DNA of 40,256 bases from assembly GCA_044375975.1 (NCBI GenBank), contig JBILLQ010000025.1:1-40256 (forward strand), written 5' to 3'. The DNA comes from UBA5018 sp044375975 (GTDB taxonomy: Bacteria; Cyanobacteriota; Cyanobacteriia; PCC-6307; Cyanobiaceae). The notes under the pieces are model-generated. The model saw only the letters and a program-made list of their open reading frames with translations. It made no database searches and was not told where the DNA came from. A program made the translations under genes and the position numbers. Below, one piece after another: positions 24,190 to 32,798 of the stretch. How positions within the stretch are numbered: the stretch's first letter is position 1; each line of letters begins with the position of its first letter.

Positions 24190-25995
24190 TCAGTTTGCCC
24201 CAGGTGCCCCTGGGCTGATCGGCACCAACCGCAGCCGGGCCTCGGCTAACTCCAGGCAAATAGTGATTACTCGGTGCTGGCTAGCGCAGCCGCCTGGGGG
24301 CAACCTACCGTCGCCGGGATTGACCGAAATTTGAGGCCAGGCCGCCCCCGCCAACGACAGGCGCAGGGCCTCACCCGGCTCCAGGCGGGCGGCCAGGGGC
24401 TGCAGGCTCAACCGCAGCTGGGGGCCGGCCTGGTGGAGGCCGGCCTGGCCGTTGACGCGCAAAAAACCCGTCGCCAGCTGGCGCACCCGCTGGCCATCGC
24501 CGCTCACCACCGCCAGGGCGGCCGAGAGATCAAAGCTGTCCTGATCGACGTCCACCGTCAGCAACAGTTCGGGTTGGCCGATCAGGGCCAGGCTCTCCGC
24601 CAGGGGCGGGCTGGTGAAGCAGACCACATCACAGCGGCTATCGAGGTCGGCCCGATCACAGGGGCCCGCATCGAGCCCCAGGTGGCCGCCCCGACCGGGC
24701 ACCGGCCGCCAGGGGTCATGCACAAAATCCACCCGCCCATGGCCCTGGCTGCCGGGCAACAGCCGGCCCTCGTCGGCGCGGACGGCGGCCAGGCCGCCGC
24801 TCGCCAAGCCCCAGTACTGCCCCTCAGTCCCTGGCCCCCCGGCAGAGGACTGCTCGGCAAAGGGCTCCCGCAGCCAGCTGCCGCTGCTCTGGCACTGCAC
24901 AGCTACCGCCACCTCCAGGGGCGAGACGCTGGCCAGCTCCAGAGGCGAAACGCCGGCCAGCTCCCCGCCTTGCCCTGGGCCGAAAGCTTGCCCTAGGCGG
25001 TGAGTTGGCCCCGGAGCGTGAGCTTGTACAGGGTTGGGAGCTTGTGGATGGCGCTCACCTTGCAGATGGCGGCGAAAGAAGGCCAGTTGCAATTCATCGA
25101 TGCCGCCCCGCCAGTCGAGATGGGTCCAGGCGCCGATGCGCAGCAGGGGCTGTCCACCGGCGGCTAAGCAAAGGCGCCACAGTTCCAGCACGCCCCTCAG
25201 ATGGGGGTCGTACCAGCCGCCAATCAACAACATCGGCTGGCGCAGCAGCGCCGCTGAGATCGGATGCCGCCGCCAGCCCAACTCCTGAGCCGGATCCCTT
25301 TGCAGCCAGCCCAGGGCCATGCCCTGGGGATCGTGCTGGGCCAGCAGGGCCATCCCCTCCCTCAGGAAGGCCTGGCTTTCGAGGCTGCGGCGAATCTGGC
25401 TCCAGCCCTGGTCATCGCCGCGTCTGCGGCACTGCAGCGCCGCCAGTTGCAAACCCCAAGCCAAGCCCAGGGCCCACCAGTGGGCACCCCCCTCGCTCGC
25501 CCAGTGATCGCGTTCACAGGGCCCGGCCATGGCCGGGGCCAGGCAATCAGGCAGGGCGGTGGGATCGCTGTCGGCGGCGGCATTGAGCAGCTGGCTGAGG
25601 CCCTGATAGGAGAAGCCATAACTGCCCAGCCGGCCATTGGACCAGGCCAGGCCCCGGGCCCAGCGCACCGTCTCGGCGCCATCGGCCGCCTCCTGATCAA
25701 AGCCACCGAAATGGCCCTCCGAATCCCCCTGGCCGCGCACGTCCTGCACCACCACCACAAAACCCTGGGCCGCGTACCAGCTGGGGTGGGCGTAGGTGAT
25801 CGTCGAGGCGATCGCCCGGCCGTAGGGCTGGCGCATCAGCAGCACGGGCCAGCGGCCCGGGCCCCCAGGTCGCCACAGCCGGCTGGCCAGGCGGGTGCCG
25901 TCGCTACAGGTCATCCAGACGTCCTGCTGGCAGACGTCCTGCTGGCAGACGGGCATGGCGGCGGGAGTCACTCGATCACAGGCGATCGGCTCCAA
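24190..25995 (-). CDS. CocE/NonD family hydrolase (X-Pro dipeptidyl-peptidase-like)
   Basis: A 601-aa alpha/beta hydrolase. The nucleophile is Ser129 in YGFSYQG; RPYLL-like LLMRQPYGRAIA, VVQDVRGQGDSEG and the middle LLIGGWYDPH (acid) and AWTHLDW (His) segments fit the S15/CocE pattern. A C-terminal jelly-roll domain (PpkC type) follows, ending with RQLATGFLRVN and PGEALRLSL. The substrate (esters or amides) is unknown. The linker around residues 340-365 is low-complexity and contains a duplicated SPLELAS/SPLEVAV unit from a 24-bp DNA repeat (24914-24961). The N-terminus has a VCQQDVCQQDV duplication, so the start may be ATG 25995 or the later ATG before VCQQ. Confidence 0.85.
   Translation of the reverse strand: MEPIACDRVTPAAMPVCQQDVCQQDVWMTCSDGTRLASRLWRPGGPGRWPVLLMRQPYGRAIASTITYAHPSWYAAQGFVVVVQDVRGQGDSEGHFGGFDQEAADGAETVRWARGLAWSNGRLGSYGFSYQGLSQLLNAAADSDPTALPDCLAPAMAGPCERDHWASEGGAHWWALGLAWGLQLAALQCRRRGDDQGWSQIRRSLESQAFLREGMALLAQHDPQGMALGWLQRDPAQELGWRRHPISAALLRQPMLLIGGWYDPHLRGVLELWRLCLAAGGQPLLRIGAWTHLDWRGGIDELQLAFFRRHLQGERHPQAPNPVQAHAPGPTHRLGQAFGPGQGGELAGVSPLELASVSPLEVAVAVQCQSSGSWLREPFAEQSSAGGPGTEGQYWGLASGGLAAVRADEGRLLPGSQGHGRVDFVHDPWRPVPGRGGHLGLDAGPCDRADLDSRCDVVCFTSPPLAESLALIGQPELLLTVDVDQDSFDLSAALAVVSGDGQRVRQLATGFLRVNGQAGLHQAGPQLRLSLQPLAARLEPGEALRLSLAGAAWPQISVNPGDGRLPPGGCASQHRVITICLELAEARLRLVPISPGAPGAN
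24914..24961. repeat. 24-bp tandem duplication inside the CocE-type gene
   Basis: Two copies beginning tccag(g/a)ggcga(g/a)acg at 24914 and 24938 differ at a few positions. They encode a repeated LAGVSPLE/LASVSPLE segment in a linker. Confidence 0.75.
25921..25950. repeat. 15-bp exact duplication near the start of the CocE-type gene
   Basis: gtcctgctggcagac at 25921-25935 and 25936-25950 are identical. On the minus strand they encode VCQQD twice, close to the predicted N-terminus. Confidence 0.85.
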
Positions 25996-26018
25996 GCGGA
26001 TTCAGCGCAGATCCGGGT

Positions 26019-26297
26019 TCAGCGCACATCAGGGCAGTGCAGACCCACCACATAGGTGGTGAGCACCTCGGCATCCATGGGAGAAAGATTTTGCTCCCGC
26101 GCCACCATCGACACCGCCTGGGGGGAATTGGAAGCCACCCCCTGGGCATTGAGCTGACGCAGCTGAGCGCACAGGGCCTTGGCCCGGGCCGGATTGGCCT
26201 TCACCGATTCCAATAGAGCCGACTGGGCTGCCCCGGGACCGGCCCAGAGGGCGAGGCTGGCGGCCAACAGGGCGAGAATGCGCAGGACGGGCACCAT
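26019..26297 (-). CDS. Small secreted protein with signal peptide
   Basis: A 92-aa protein. A signal peptide (LRILALLAASLALWAGPG, then AAQS as likely cleavage site) precedes a 67-residue helical domain with two cysteines (ALCAQLRQLNAQG and VGLHCPDVR). It probably acts in the periplasm, where the cysteines could form a disulfide bond. I recall similar small secreted proteins in picocyanobacteria, but no function is known to me. It lies 23 bp upstream of the CocE-type hydrolase on the same strand. Confidence 0.7.
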   Translation of the reverse strand: MVPVLRILALLAASLALWAGPGAAQSALLESVKANPARAKALCAQLRQLNAQGVASNSPQAVSMVAREQNLSPMDAEVLTTYVVGLHCPDVR

Positions 26298-26361
26298 CTG
26301 GTTAACCCGAAAGATTCATCTATTTCAGTCAGCTGCAGGCGAGCACTGCGGCGCGTTGGGG

Positions 26362-26760
26362 TCAGTTCGAGGAGCGACCGGAACCCTGCCGCGCCCGCTC
26401 AATCCAGCGCCGCAGGGTGGCCAGCTCCAGCATCGGCACGGCCTCGCCGGTAAGGCTGCGCTGTAGTCGGCCGATGGAGCGATGCAGCTGGTGGGGATCG
26501 GCGGCGGCCAAACCCCTGGGGTCGGCAATACCCGCATAGAGCAGCAGGGCCGCTTCGGCGGGCTCCAGGGCCACGGCCACCACCAGGCGGGCCTGACCGC
26601 GCAGCTTGATCAAGCCCGCCTCACTGGCTCCGCCCGGGCGGCTCAGCTGGCGCAGCTGGGCATCGCTGAGGCGGGCCAGCTGAGGCCAGTGCAAGATTCC
26701 GGCCGCTTCCAGCTGGCTTTGTTCCCGCTGCAGGTGACGGGGCAGGCGCCCAAGGCTCAA
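26362..26760 (-). CDS. DUF4332-like helix-hairpin-helix protein
   Basis: About 132 aa from a TTG at 26760 that overlaps the ycf51 stop (TTGA). It contains two helical repeats of DUF4332 character: LEAAGILHWPQLARLSDAQL and LYAGIADPRGLAAADPHQLH, each an LxxAGI-p..La..s/dp.qL unit like the helix-hairpin-helix domains of DUF4332 proteins. The second half ends VPMLELATLRRWIERARQG. Its role is unknown; such domains often contact DNA or proteins. The same frame runs upstream to 27138 but there it is antisense-free shadow of ycf51. The TTG start and coupling to ycf51 are inferred; no ATG or GTG exists nearby in frame. Confidence 0.68.
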   Translation of the reverse strand: MSLGRLPRHLQREQSQLEAAGILHWPQLARLSDAQLRQLSRPGGASEAGLIKLRGQARLVVAVALEPAEAALLLYAGIADPRGLAAADPHQLHRSIGRLQRSLTGEAVPMLELATLRRWIERARQGSGRSSN

Positions 26761-27230
26761 GGGATCAGCCTCACCTCGCCGGTGAACAGATTGCGCTTTG
26801 CCTCGGCCAACACCACCGGACGGCTGATGCCAGCTCCAGCGGGCTCCACCCGCCTCAGGCGCACCGTCACCTCGCCATCGGTTGAGGAGCGGCCACTGCC
26901 GCGCAGGTTGCGGGCCACCTGCTCCACGCTGGGGCCGGCGGCGTCGGGGGAAAGGGAGTCCGGTGCGGCCGCAATCACCAAGTCGGCGCCGTTGTCGAAC
27001 ACCACCGGCACGCCGATGGCGCCAGGCACTACCACCCGCGGGGTGTAGCTGATCGCAAAGGCCGCGCAGGAGAGCGCCAGCAAAGTGGTGAAGCTGGTGA
27101 TCCCCACCAGCCGGAAGCGGAAGCCCCACCGGGCCCAAAAACCCACCACCATCAATAGAGCCAGCAGACCGCTGGCGACGCCCAGCCAGCGGGCTGCCAG
27201 AAGCAGGATCGGATCAGCGGCCAGGGCCAT
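26757..27230 (-). CDS. ycf51: Ycf51-family membrane protein
   Basis: A 157-aa protein with two N-terminal membrane helices (about 8-28 and 40-60) around the family signature GFWARWGFRFRLVGITSF, then TPRVVVPGAIGVPVVFDNGA and the C-terminal EVTVRLRRVEP and VVLAEAKRNL. Ycf51 is conserved in cyanobacteria and some plastids; its function is not established. It overlaps the DUF4332-like gene by 4 bp. It is divergent from the tamB-like gene, with only about 70 bp between starts. Confidence 0.85.
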   Translation of the reverse strand: MALAADPILLLAARWLGVASGLLALLMVVGFWARWGFRFRLVGITSFTTLLALSCAAFAISYTPRVVVPGAIGVPVVFDNGADLVIAAAPDSLSPDAAGPSVEQVARNLRGSGRSSTDGEVTVRLRRVEPAGAGISRPVVLAEAKRNLFTGEVRLIP

Positions 27231-27297
27231 CGGGCGGGGGGAGCCAAGTCAACGCATCTATATTCGGCCCCACGACTGCGGCGGTAGCCCCTCGGCA

Positions 27298-30200
27298 ATG
27301 GCGTTCTCGCCCCAGCAAGGGCCAGGGGATGGGTCGAAACCCGATCGAGACCAGTCTGGTGCGGGCCCACCCGCTGCCCCCTCAGCTGCTTGCAGCGAAC
27401 CTGCCTCCCGCCCAGCGCGTTGGCGCCGCTCCCTGGGGGTTTCGGCACTTGGTATCGGCCTGGTGGCCATGGGCCTTGGCAGCGCCGAGCTGATCCTGCG
27501 CCGGGTCTACGACTCGCTGAAACCAGGCCTGGAACGGCAGCTGGGCGAGCTGCTCGGCCATCCGCTGCAGTTGGGTGCAATGCGCGGCATCGGCTGGTAC
27601 GGCATCGGCTGGCATGGCACCGGTTGGTTTGGTGTGGAGCTGGGGCCATCGCGGCTGCTGCCCGTTGCCGCCGATCGCTCCAGTGTCAGGGCCCAGGGGC
27701 TCAGCGTCAGCCTTGACCCCTGGGCCAGCCTGCGCCAGCGAGAAGCCGTGCTGCAGCTGGATTTGAGCGGGGTGGAGGCAAACCTCCAGCGCAATCGCAA
27801 TGGCCAGTACTGGGTGTTGGGGCCGTTCAAGCCGGCAGCTAAGCAGCCGCGGCTGGCCCTGCGGCTGCGGCTGCTGCAACCGGCTCGGCTGCGGCTTGAA
27901 CCCGCCGGCCTCCGCGCCCGGGTGAGCGCTGAGCTGGCCCTGCAGCCGCGGCGCCACAGCCTGCAACTGCAGGGGCGGCTGCAGCCCAGCCAAGGCGGCA
28001 GCATCTGGCTGCAGCTCGCCGGCGAATGGAATAAGCAGCGCTGGACCGCCAAGCTGCGGGGTGAACGCTTGCCGCTGGCACCACTGCGGCCCGCATTGAA
28101 GCTGCCCGGCCGCCTCGGCGGCCAGGCCCAGGGGGTACTGGAATTGAGCTTGGCCAAGAACAGGGTTGGTTGCCAGGGGGGACTGCGGCTGAGCGACCTG
28201 CACTGGCAGGCGGGAACCACGGAGCCCTTGCGGGCGTCCGCCATCAACCTGGGCTGTCGAGGCCAGCAGTTGCGGCTCCAGGCACCGAGTTGGCAATACG
28301 GCAGCTGGCGCGGCAGCCTCGCTTTGACTGCCCATCCCCAGCCAACCGCAACGGGCCCGCAGGCCAGGGCAGATGGCCTACAGGGACTGGCCATGCGCTG
28401 GACGGGGCGCCTGGAAGCCCGCCAGGCCACCGACCGCTCCCAGCCCCTGCGCTTGAGCGCCAGCGGCCTGTGGAGCGGCCGCCAGCTGCGCGATCTACGC
28501 CTGCAAGCCCGCAAACCAGGATTGAGGCTTGACGCCAGCGGCAACCTTGGCGATCGGCTCGATCTCAGCAGTCGCTTTCAAATCCAACCCGCGGCCCTGG
28601 GCCTCAAACCCGCCCCGCCAGACTGGTTGCTGCGGCCGGCGCTCAGCGGCAGTCTGCGGGCCACAGGGGCGCTGCGGGCCCCCTCGCTGCAGGCCGAACT
28701 GCAACAGCAGGCCAATCCACTGCTCGGGCCCTGGCAGGCGTCCCTGCTCTGGAACGGCCAACAACTGCTGTTGCGGCAATTCCGCAGTGATCAACTGGTG
28801 GCCAGTGGCAGCCTGCCCCTGGAGATACGGGCCAATCGGGGCCTCAGCAGCGGCGATCTGGCGCTGCAATTGCAACTGCGCCGCTATCCCCTCGCCAGGC
28901 TCCAGCCGGTGATCGGCAGCCGCCTGGAGGGGGTGCTCGATGTCAAAGGAGAGGTGCGGGGCCCCCTGCGGGCCCTGGTGCCCCAGCTGGAATTGACCTT
29001 GGAGCGCCCCGGCGCCGGCCCCCTGGCCCTGCCGGAGAGCTGGCAAGGCCAGTGGCAGGGCCAGGGGGCCGGCGGTGGCCACTTGCGCATGGTGTCCTTG
29101 GCACCGGCGCCGGTGGGGCAACTCAACGTCAAGCTCGATCGCCGCTGGCTGCCAGTGGCAGTGCAGCTGCAGCGCGGTGGCGGCAGCCTGGCCCTGGCGG
29201 GAGAGCCCAAGGCATACAAATGGCAAGCCCAGCGACTGTCCCTGGATGGGCTGCAGCTGCAGCTGGGGCCCAAGGGCCGGTTTCAGCCTTTGCAAGGCAG
29301 GTTTAGCGGCAAGGGCCTGCTGAATCTCCAACCGCTGACCTTTGCCGGGCAGGTGGACTTGGCTCAACCGGCTTTTCTTGGCGTCCGCGCCCAGCAGCTG
29401 CAACTGCAGGGCCGCTACGGCGATCGCAACTACAGCGCCAAAGGCTCAGCCAATTTGGCGGGCGGTGGCCATCTGGACCTGGACTGGAGCGGGCGTTGGC
29501 ATGGTGCGTTCCGCAGCCGCATCGCAGGCCGGGGCCTGGGGGCAAACCTGTTCCGCGAGCTGGCGGCGGCCTGGCCCCATTGGCGGGGCGAACCAATGGT
29601 TGATGCCGGCCGTGCCGCCGATCTGGGCAATTTGGTTTTCGACACCCTGGGCGCTTCGGTGGAAGACCAACTGGCCGCCCTGGACCAGGCCCGCGCCCGG
29701 CTGCTGGCAAGGCAGACCAGCGGTTCAACGGCCACAACAGCCCAGCGACTGGAGCACCTGCAAGCCCGGGTGGATCTAGACCTGGCACTGGATGGTCCCA
29801 GCTTGGCCGCTGCCCGCGCCGATCTGGCCCTGCGCGGCCACCTGTGGCTAGACGGCGCAGACCAGGACATCGCCCTGACCGGAGCACCGCTGGTGGCCCG
29901 GATTCAAGGACCCCTGGGCAGCGGCGACGGCAGCTTCAGCCTCGAGCAGCTGCCGCTATCGCTGGTGGCCCTGCTCACCCAGTTGCCACCAGAGCTGCGG
30001 GGCAGCCTCACCGCCCGTGGCCGTTACCGCCTAGGCGGCAGTAGTCCAGCCCTGGCCATGGATCTGGGGTTGCGGGATGGCAGGCTGCGCAGCACCCCCC
30101 TGGCCCTCGAACAGGGGCGGGTGGCCCTGGACAACGGACGGCTAAAACTGAATTTGGCCCTGCGGGCGGCGGGCGCCAGCAGCAGCGTGGATCTATCGGG

Positions 30201-31752
30201 CTTGATACCCATCGATCCAACCTCGCAAGAGCTGCAATTGCGGCTTGCTAGCCGCGGTGATGGCCTGCGCTTCCTGGCCAGCTTTGCTGAACCCACCCTG
30301 GTGTGGCAGCAGGGCAGCACCGATATGCAGCTACTGGTTAGGGGCAGCCTGCAGCAACCGATCGTCAATGGCTTCCTCGGTGTCCGCCAGGGCCAGCTGC
30401 GCCTGTTCGAGCAGACCCTGAGCAACCTGCAGGGCACGGTGCTGTTCGACTTTGAGCGCCTGGACATCCAACAGCTCTCGGCCACGGTGGGTGCCAAGGG
30501 GAGCATCGGCGCCAAGGGCAGCCTTGGCTTGTGGCGGGACCTGCAAGAGGGGGCTGGCCAGGGGCTGGCGGTGGAATTGAAGCAGGTGCCGTTCAAGCTG
30601 CCCCAATTCGCCGCCCAGGCCGATGGCGATCTCCTGGTGCGGGGCAACCTGAGCCAGCTGGTGATGGGCGGCGATCTGCGCATCGCCCGAGGCAACCTGA
30701 ATGCCCAGGGTGGCCAGCTGACCAATGGTGCGGCAGCCAAAGGCGTCTCCGTGCCAGAACTGGTGGAGTCCGGTTGGAACTTCCAGCAGCCCTTGATGCT
30801 GTTGATGGGTCCCCAGCTGAACACCGATGCCACCGCTGGCCTGCGCTCCTCCCTGCCCAAATCGAGCCCACTGGCCTTAGACGACCTGCGGCTGCGCTTT
30901 GGACCAGATCTACGGGTAGGGGTGCCCAACCTGGCCAATTTCAGCGTCGGCGGTCAGTTGCGCCTCAGTGGAAGGCTCGACTCCTCGCTGCGGGCCAGCG
31001 GCCTGCTGCGGTTGCTTAAAGGCCGGGTAAACCTGTTTACCACCAGTTTCAGCCTCGATCCCGAGGTGCCCAACGTGGCGGTGTTCACCCCTTCGCTGGG
31101 ATTGATGCCCTATGTGGATATCGCCCTGCGCACCCGCGTCTCCGACAGCCTTTCCAGCGGCGGCATCGGTCTGGGCGGACTGGAGAACGCCAGCGGCCAA
31201 TCCCTGAATCAGTTCGAGGGCGCCAGCTCCCTCAACCCGCTCAACCTGGTGCGGATCACGGTGAGCGCCAGCGGCCCCGCCGATCGAATTGCCGAAAATT
31301 TGCAGCTGCGCAGTAGCCCTCCGATGGCCAAGGAGCGGCTGCTCGCCCTGATTGGCGGCAACTCCCTGGCCGGCCTCAGTGGCGGCCGCGCCGGTGCGGC
31401 CCTGGCCACCGTGGTGGGCCAATCGTTGCTGTCGCCGGTGCTCGGCGGGCTCAGTGAAGTGTTCGGGGAGCGCGTCAGTGTTGCCCTCTATCCCACCTAC
31501 GTGAGTCCAGAATTGGCCGATGGCAAATCGCTGCGCTCCCAGCAGGTGCCGCCCCAACTGGTATTGGGCACGGAAATCGGCCTGGATGTGAGCGACCGCT
31601 TCAATGCATCGGTGCTGACAGCCCCGAACCGCTCGGACATCCCCAACCAGATGACGCTCACCTACAAGGCCTCGGAGATCCTCAATTTGCAGGGCAGTTT
31701 CAATACCCAAGGGGCTTGGCAGGGGCAACTACAACTCTTCTTCCGCTTCTAG
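27298..31752 (+). CDS. TamB-like translocation and assembly protein
   Basis: A 1484-aa protein from ATG 27298. A Pro/Ser-rich N-terminus is followed by one membrane helix (about 45-67). A long repetitive body rich in Leu/Gln/Arg beta-strands follows, as in the TamB/YtfN beta-groove. The C-terminal DUF490 domain is clear: the IRVTVSASGP-type VRITVSASGPADRIA, then AKERLLALIGGNS, and a final LQGSFNTQGAWQGQLQLFF. TamB-like proteins bridge the inner and outer membranes and help lipid transport or outer-membrane protein assembly. The C-terminal aromatic residue fits. The frame is open upstream to 27085, but that part is antisense to ycf51. Followed after 76 bp by the ROK kinase. Confidence 0.9.
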   Translation: MAFSPQQGPGDGSKPDRDQSGAGPPAAPSAACSEPASRPARWRRSLGVSALGIGLVAMGLGSAELILRRVYDSLKPGLERQLGELLGHPLQLGAMRGIGWYGIGWHGTGWFGVELGPSRLLPVAADRSSVRAQGLSVSLDPWASLRQREAVLQLDLSGVEANLQRNRNGQYWVLGPFKPAAKQPRLALRLRLLQPARLRLEPAGLRARVSAELALQPRRHSLQLQGRLQPSQGGSIWLQLAGEWNKQRWTAKLRGERLPLAPLRPALKLPGRLGGQAQGVLELSLAKNRVGCQGGLRLSDLHWQAGTTEPLRASAINLGCRGQQLRLQAPSWQYGSWRGSLALTAHPQPTATGPQARADGLQGLAMRWTGRLEARQATDRSQPLRLSASGLWSGRQLRDLRLQARKPGLRLDASGNLGDRLDLSSRFQIQPAALGLKPAPPDWLLRPALSGSLRATGALRAPSLQAELQQQANPLLGPWQASLLWNGQQLLLRQFRSDQLVASGSLPLEIRANRGLSSGDLALQLQLRRYPLARLQPVIGSRLEGVLDVKGEVRGPLRALVPQLELTLERPGAGPLALPESWQGQWQGQGAGGGHLRMVSLAPAPVGQLNVKLDRRWLPVAVQLQRGGGSLALAGEPKAYKWQAQRLSLDGLQLQLGPKGRFQPLQGRFSGKGLLNLQPLTFAGQVDLAQPAFLGVRAQQLQLQGRYGDRNYSAKGSANLAGGGHLDLDWSGRWHGAFRSRIAGRGLGANLFRELAAAWPHWRGEPMVDAGRAADLGNLVFDTLGASVEDQLAALDQARARLLARQTSGSTATTAQRLEHLQARVDLDLALDGPSLAAARADLALRGHLWLDGADQDIALTGAPLVARIQGPLGSGDGSFSLEQLPLSLVALLTQLPPELRGSLTARGRYRLGGSSPALAMDLGLRDGRLRSTPLALEQGRVALDNGRLKLNLALRAAGASSSVDLSGLIPIDPTSQELQLRLASRGDGLRFLASFAEPTLVWQQGSTDMQLLVRGSLQQPIVNGFLGVRQGQLRLFEQTLSNLQGTVLFDFERLDIQQLSATVGAKGSIGAKGSLGLWRDLQEGAGQGLAVELKQVPFKLPQFAAQADGDLLVRGNLSQLVMGGDLRIARGNLNAQGGQLTNGAAAKGVSVPELVESGWNFQQPLMLLMGPQLNTDATAGLRSSLPKSSPLALDDLRLRFGPDLRVGVPNLANFSVGGQLRLSGRLDSSLRASGLLRLLKGRVNLFTTSFSLDPEVPNVAVFTPSLGLMPYVDIALRTRVSDSLSSGGIGLGGLENASGQSLNQFEGASSLNPLNLVRITVSASGPADRIAENLQLRSSPPMAKERLLALIGGNSLAGLSGGRAGAALATVVGQSLLSPVLGGLSEVFGERVSVALYPTYVSPELADGKSLRSQQVPPQLVLGTEIGLDVSDRFNASVLTAPNRSDIPNQMTLTYKASEILNLQGSFNTQGAWQGQLQLFFRF

Positions 31753-31788
31753 AATGTTTTGCCGCTTCTAGAATGTTTTGCCGCTTCT
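31743..31788. repeat. 19-bp tandem repeat over the tamB stop codon
   Basis: ccgcttctagaatgttttg at 31743-31761 and 31762-31780 are identical, with a partial third copy to 31788. The first copy includes the tamB TAG stop, so the end of the gene has been duplicated into the spacer. Confidence 0.9.
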
Positions 31789-31828
31789 GAAATTTTCTTC
31801 CACAACTAAAATTTTCTCCCGCACTTAG

Positions 31829-32722
31829 ATGAAAGACGAGCGCCAGCTGATCGGTGTGGATTTGGGCGGCACGGCAATCAAGTTGGCGCGCTTTGACCTG
31901 GCCGGGGAGCTGCTGGCGGAATTGGAGCTGGCCACCCCCCATCCAGCGGTGCCAGGGGCGGTGACCATGGCCATCGCCGACGCCATCGCCCAGCTGGATC
32001 CCGATCGACTGGCCGATCGTGTCGGCATCGGCCATCCCGGTCCGGCCGATCGCAGCGCTCGCCTGGCCAGGCTGGCGATCAACCTGCCGGGCTGGCGGGA
32101 TGTGCCCCTGGCCACCTGGCTGGAGCCCTTGCTGAGCCGAAAGGTGACCTGCGCCAACGACGCCAACTGTGCGGCCATCGCCGAATTGGAGCGGGGTGCA
32201 GCCCGGGGCGCATCCGATGTGCTGCTACTGACCCTGGGAACGGGGGTGGGTGGCGCACTGCTGCTGGGCGGCCAGTTGTTCACCGGCAGCCATGGCGCCG
32301 CCTCGGAGCCGGGCCTAATCGGCATTGATCCAGATGGGCCTGCCTGCAATAGCGGCAATCGCGGCTCCCTGGAGAGTTTTTGCAGTCTGCGCGGCCTGGC
32401 CCAGCTCAGCCCCTTGGCGCCGCTGGAGCTCTGCCGCCAGGCCGATGCCGGCGAAGCCACGGCCCTGGCGGTATGGGAGCGCTACGGCCAACTGCTGGGC
32501 ATTGGCGTGAGTTCGCTGCTCTACGTGATCACCCCAGAGCTGGTATTGCTGGGAGGCGGCATCAGCGGCGCCAGCCACCATTTCCTGCCTGCCCTGTGGC
32601 GAGAGGTGGAGCAACGGGTGCTGGCGGTAAGCCGCCAGCAGCTGGAAATCAGGCGCTGCCAGCTGGGCAACGGTGCCGGCCGTTTGGGGGCGGCGCTGCT
32701 GGCCCGCGATCGGCTGGCCTGA
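31829..32722 (+). CDS. ROK-family sugar kinase (glucokinase-like)
   Basis: A 297-aa kinase. The phosphate-binding VDLGGTAIK is at 9-17; GIGHPGPAD, the catalytic Asp in CANDANCAA, LTLGTGVGGALLLGG, and the adenosine region LLGGGIS are all present. The ROK zinc motif CxCGxxGCLE appears as ACNSGNRGSLE, with most cysteines lost, so zinc binding is unlikely. Activity on glucose is plausible but not shown by the sequence. It lies 76 bp after tamB and shortly before proA on the same strand. Confidence 0.85.
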   Translation: MKDERQLIGVDLGGTAIKLARFDLAGELLAELELATPHPAVPGAVTMAIADAIAQLDPDRLADRVGIGHPGPADRSARLARLAINLPGWRDVPLATWLEPLLSRKVTCANDANCAAIAELERGAARGASDVLLLTLGTGVGGALLLGGQLFTGSHGAASEPGLIGIDPDGPACNSGNRGSLESFCSLRGLAQLSPLAPLELCRQADAGEATALAVWERYGQLLGIGVSSLLYVITPELVLLGGGISGASHHFLPALWREVEQRVLAVSRQQLEIRRCQLGNGAGRLGAALLARDRLA

Positions 32723-32798
32723 AACCAGTTTTGGCCTTGCAACTCAGCCAGGCCTGGCTGTCGATTGGGATGATGGCCTTCTGCACCGCCCGATCTGG

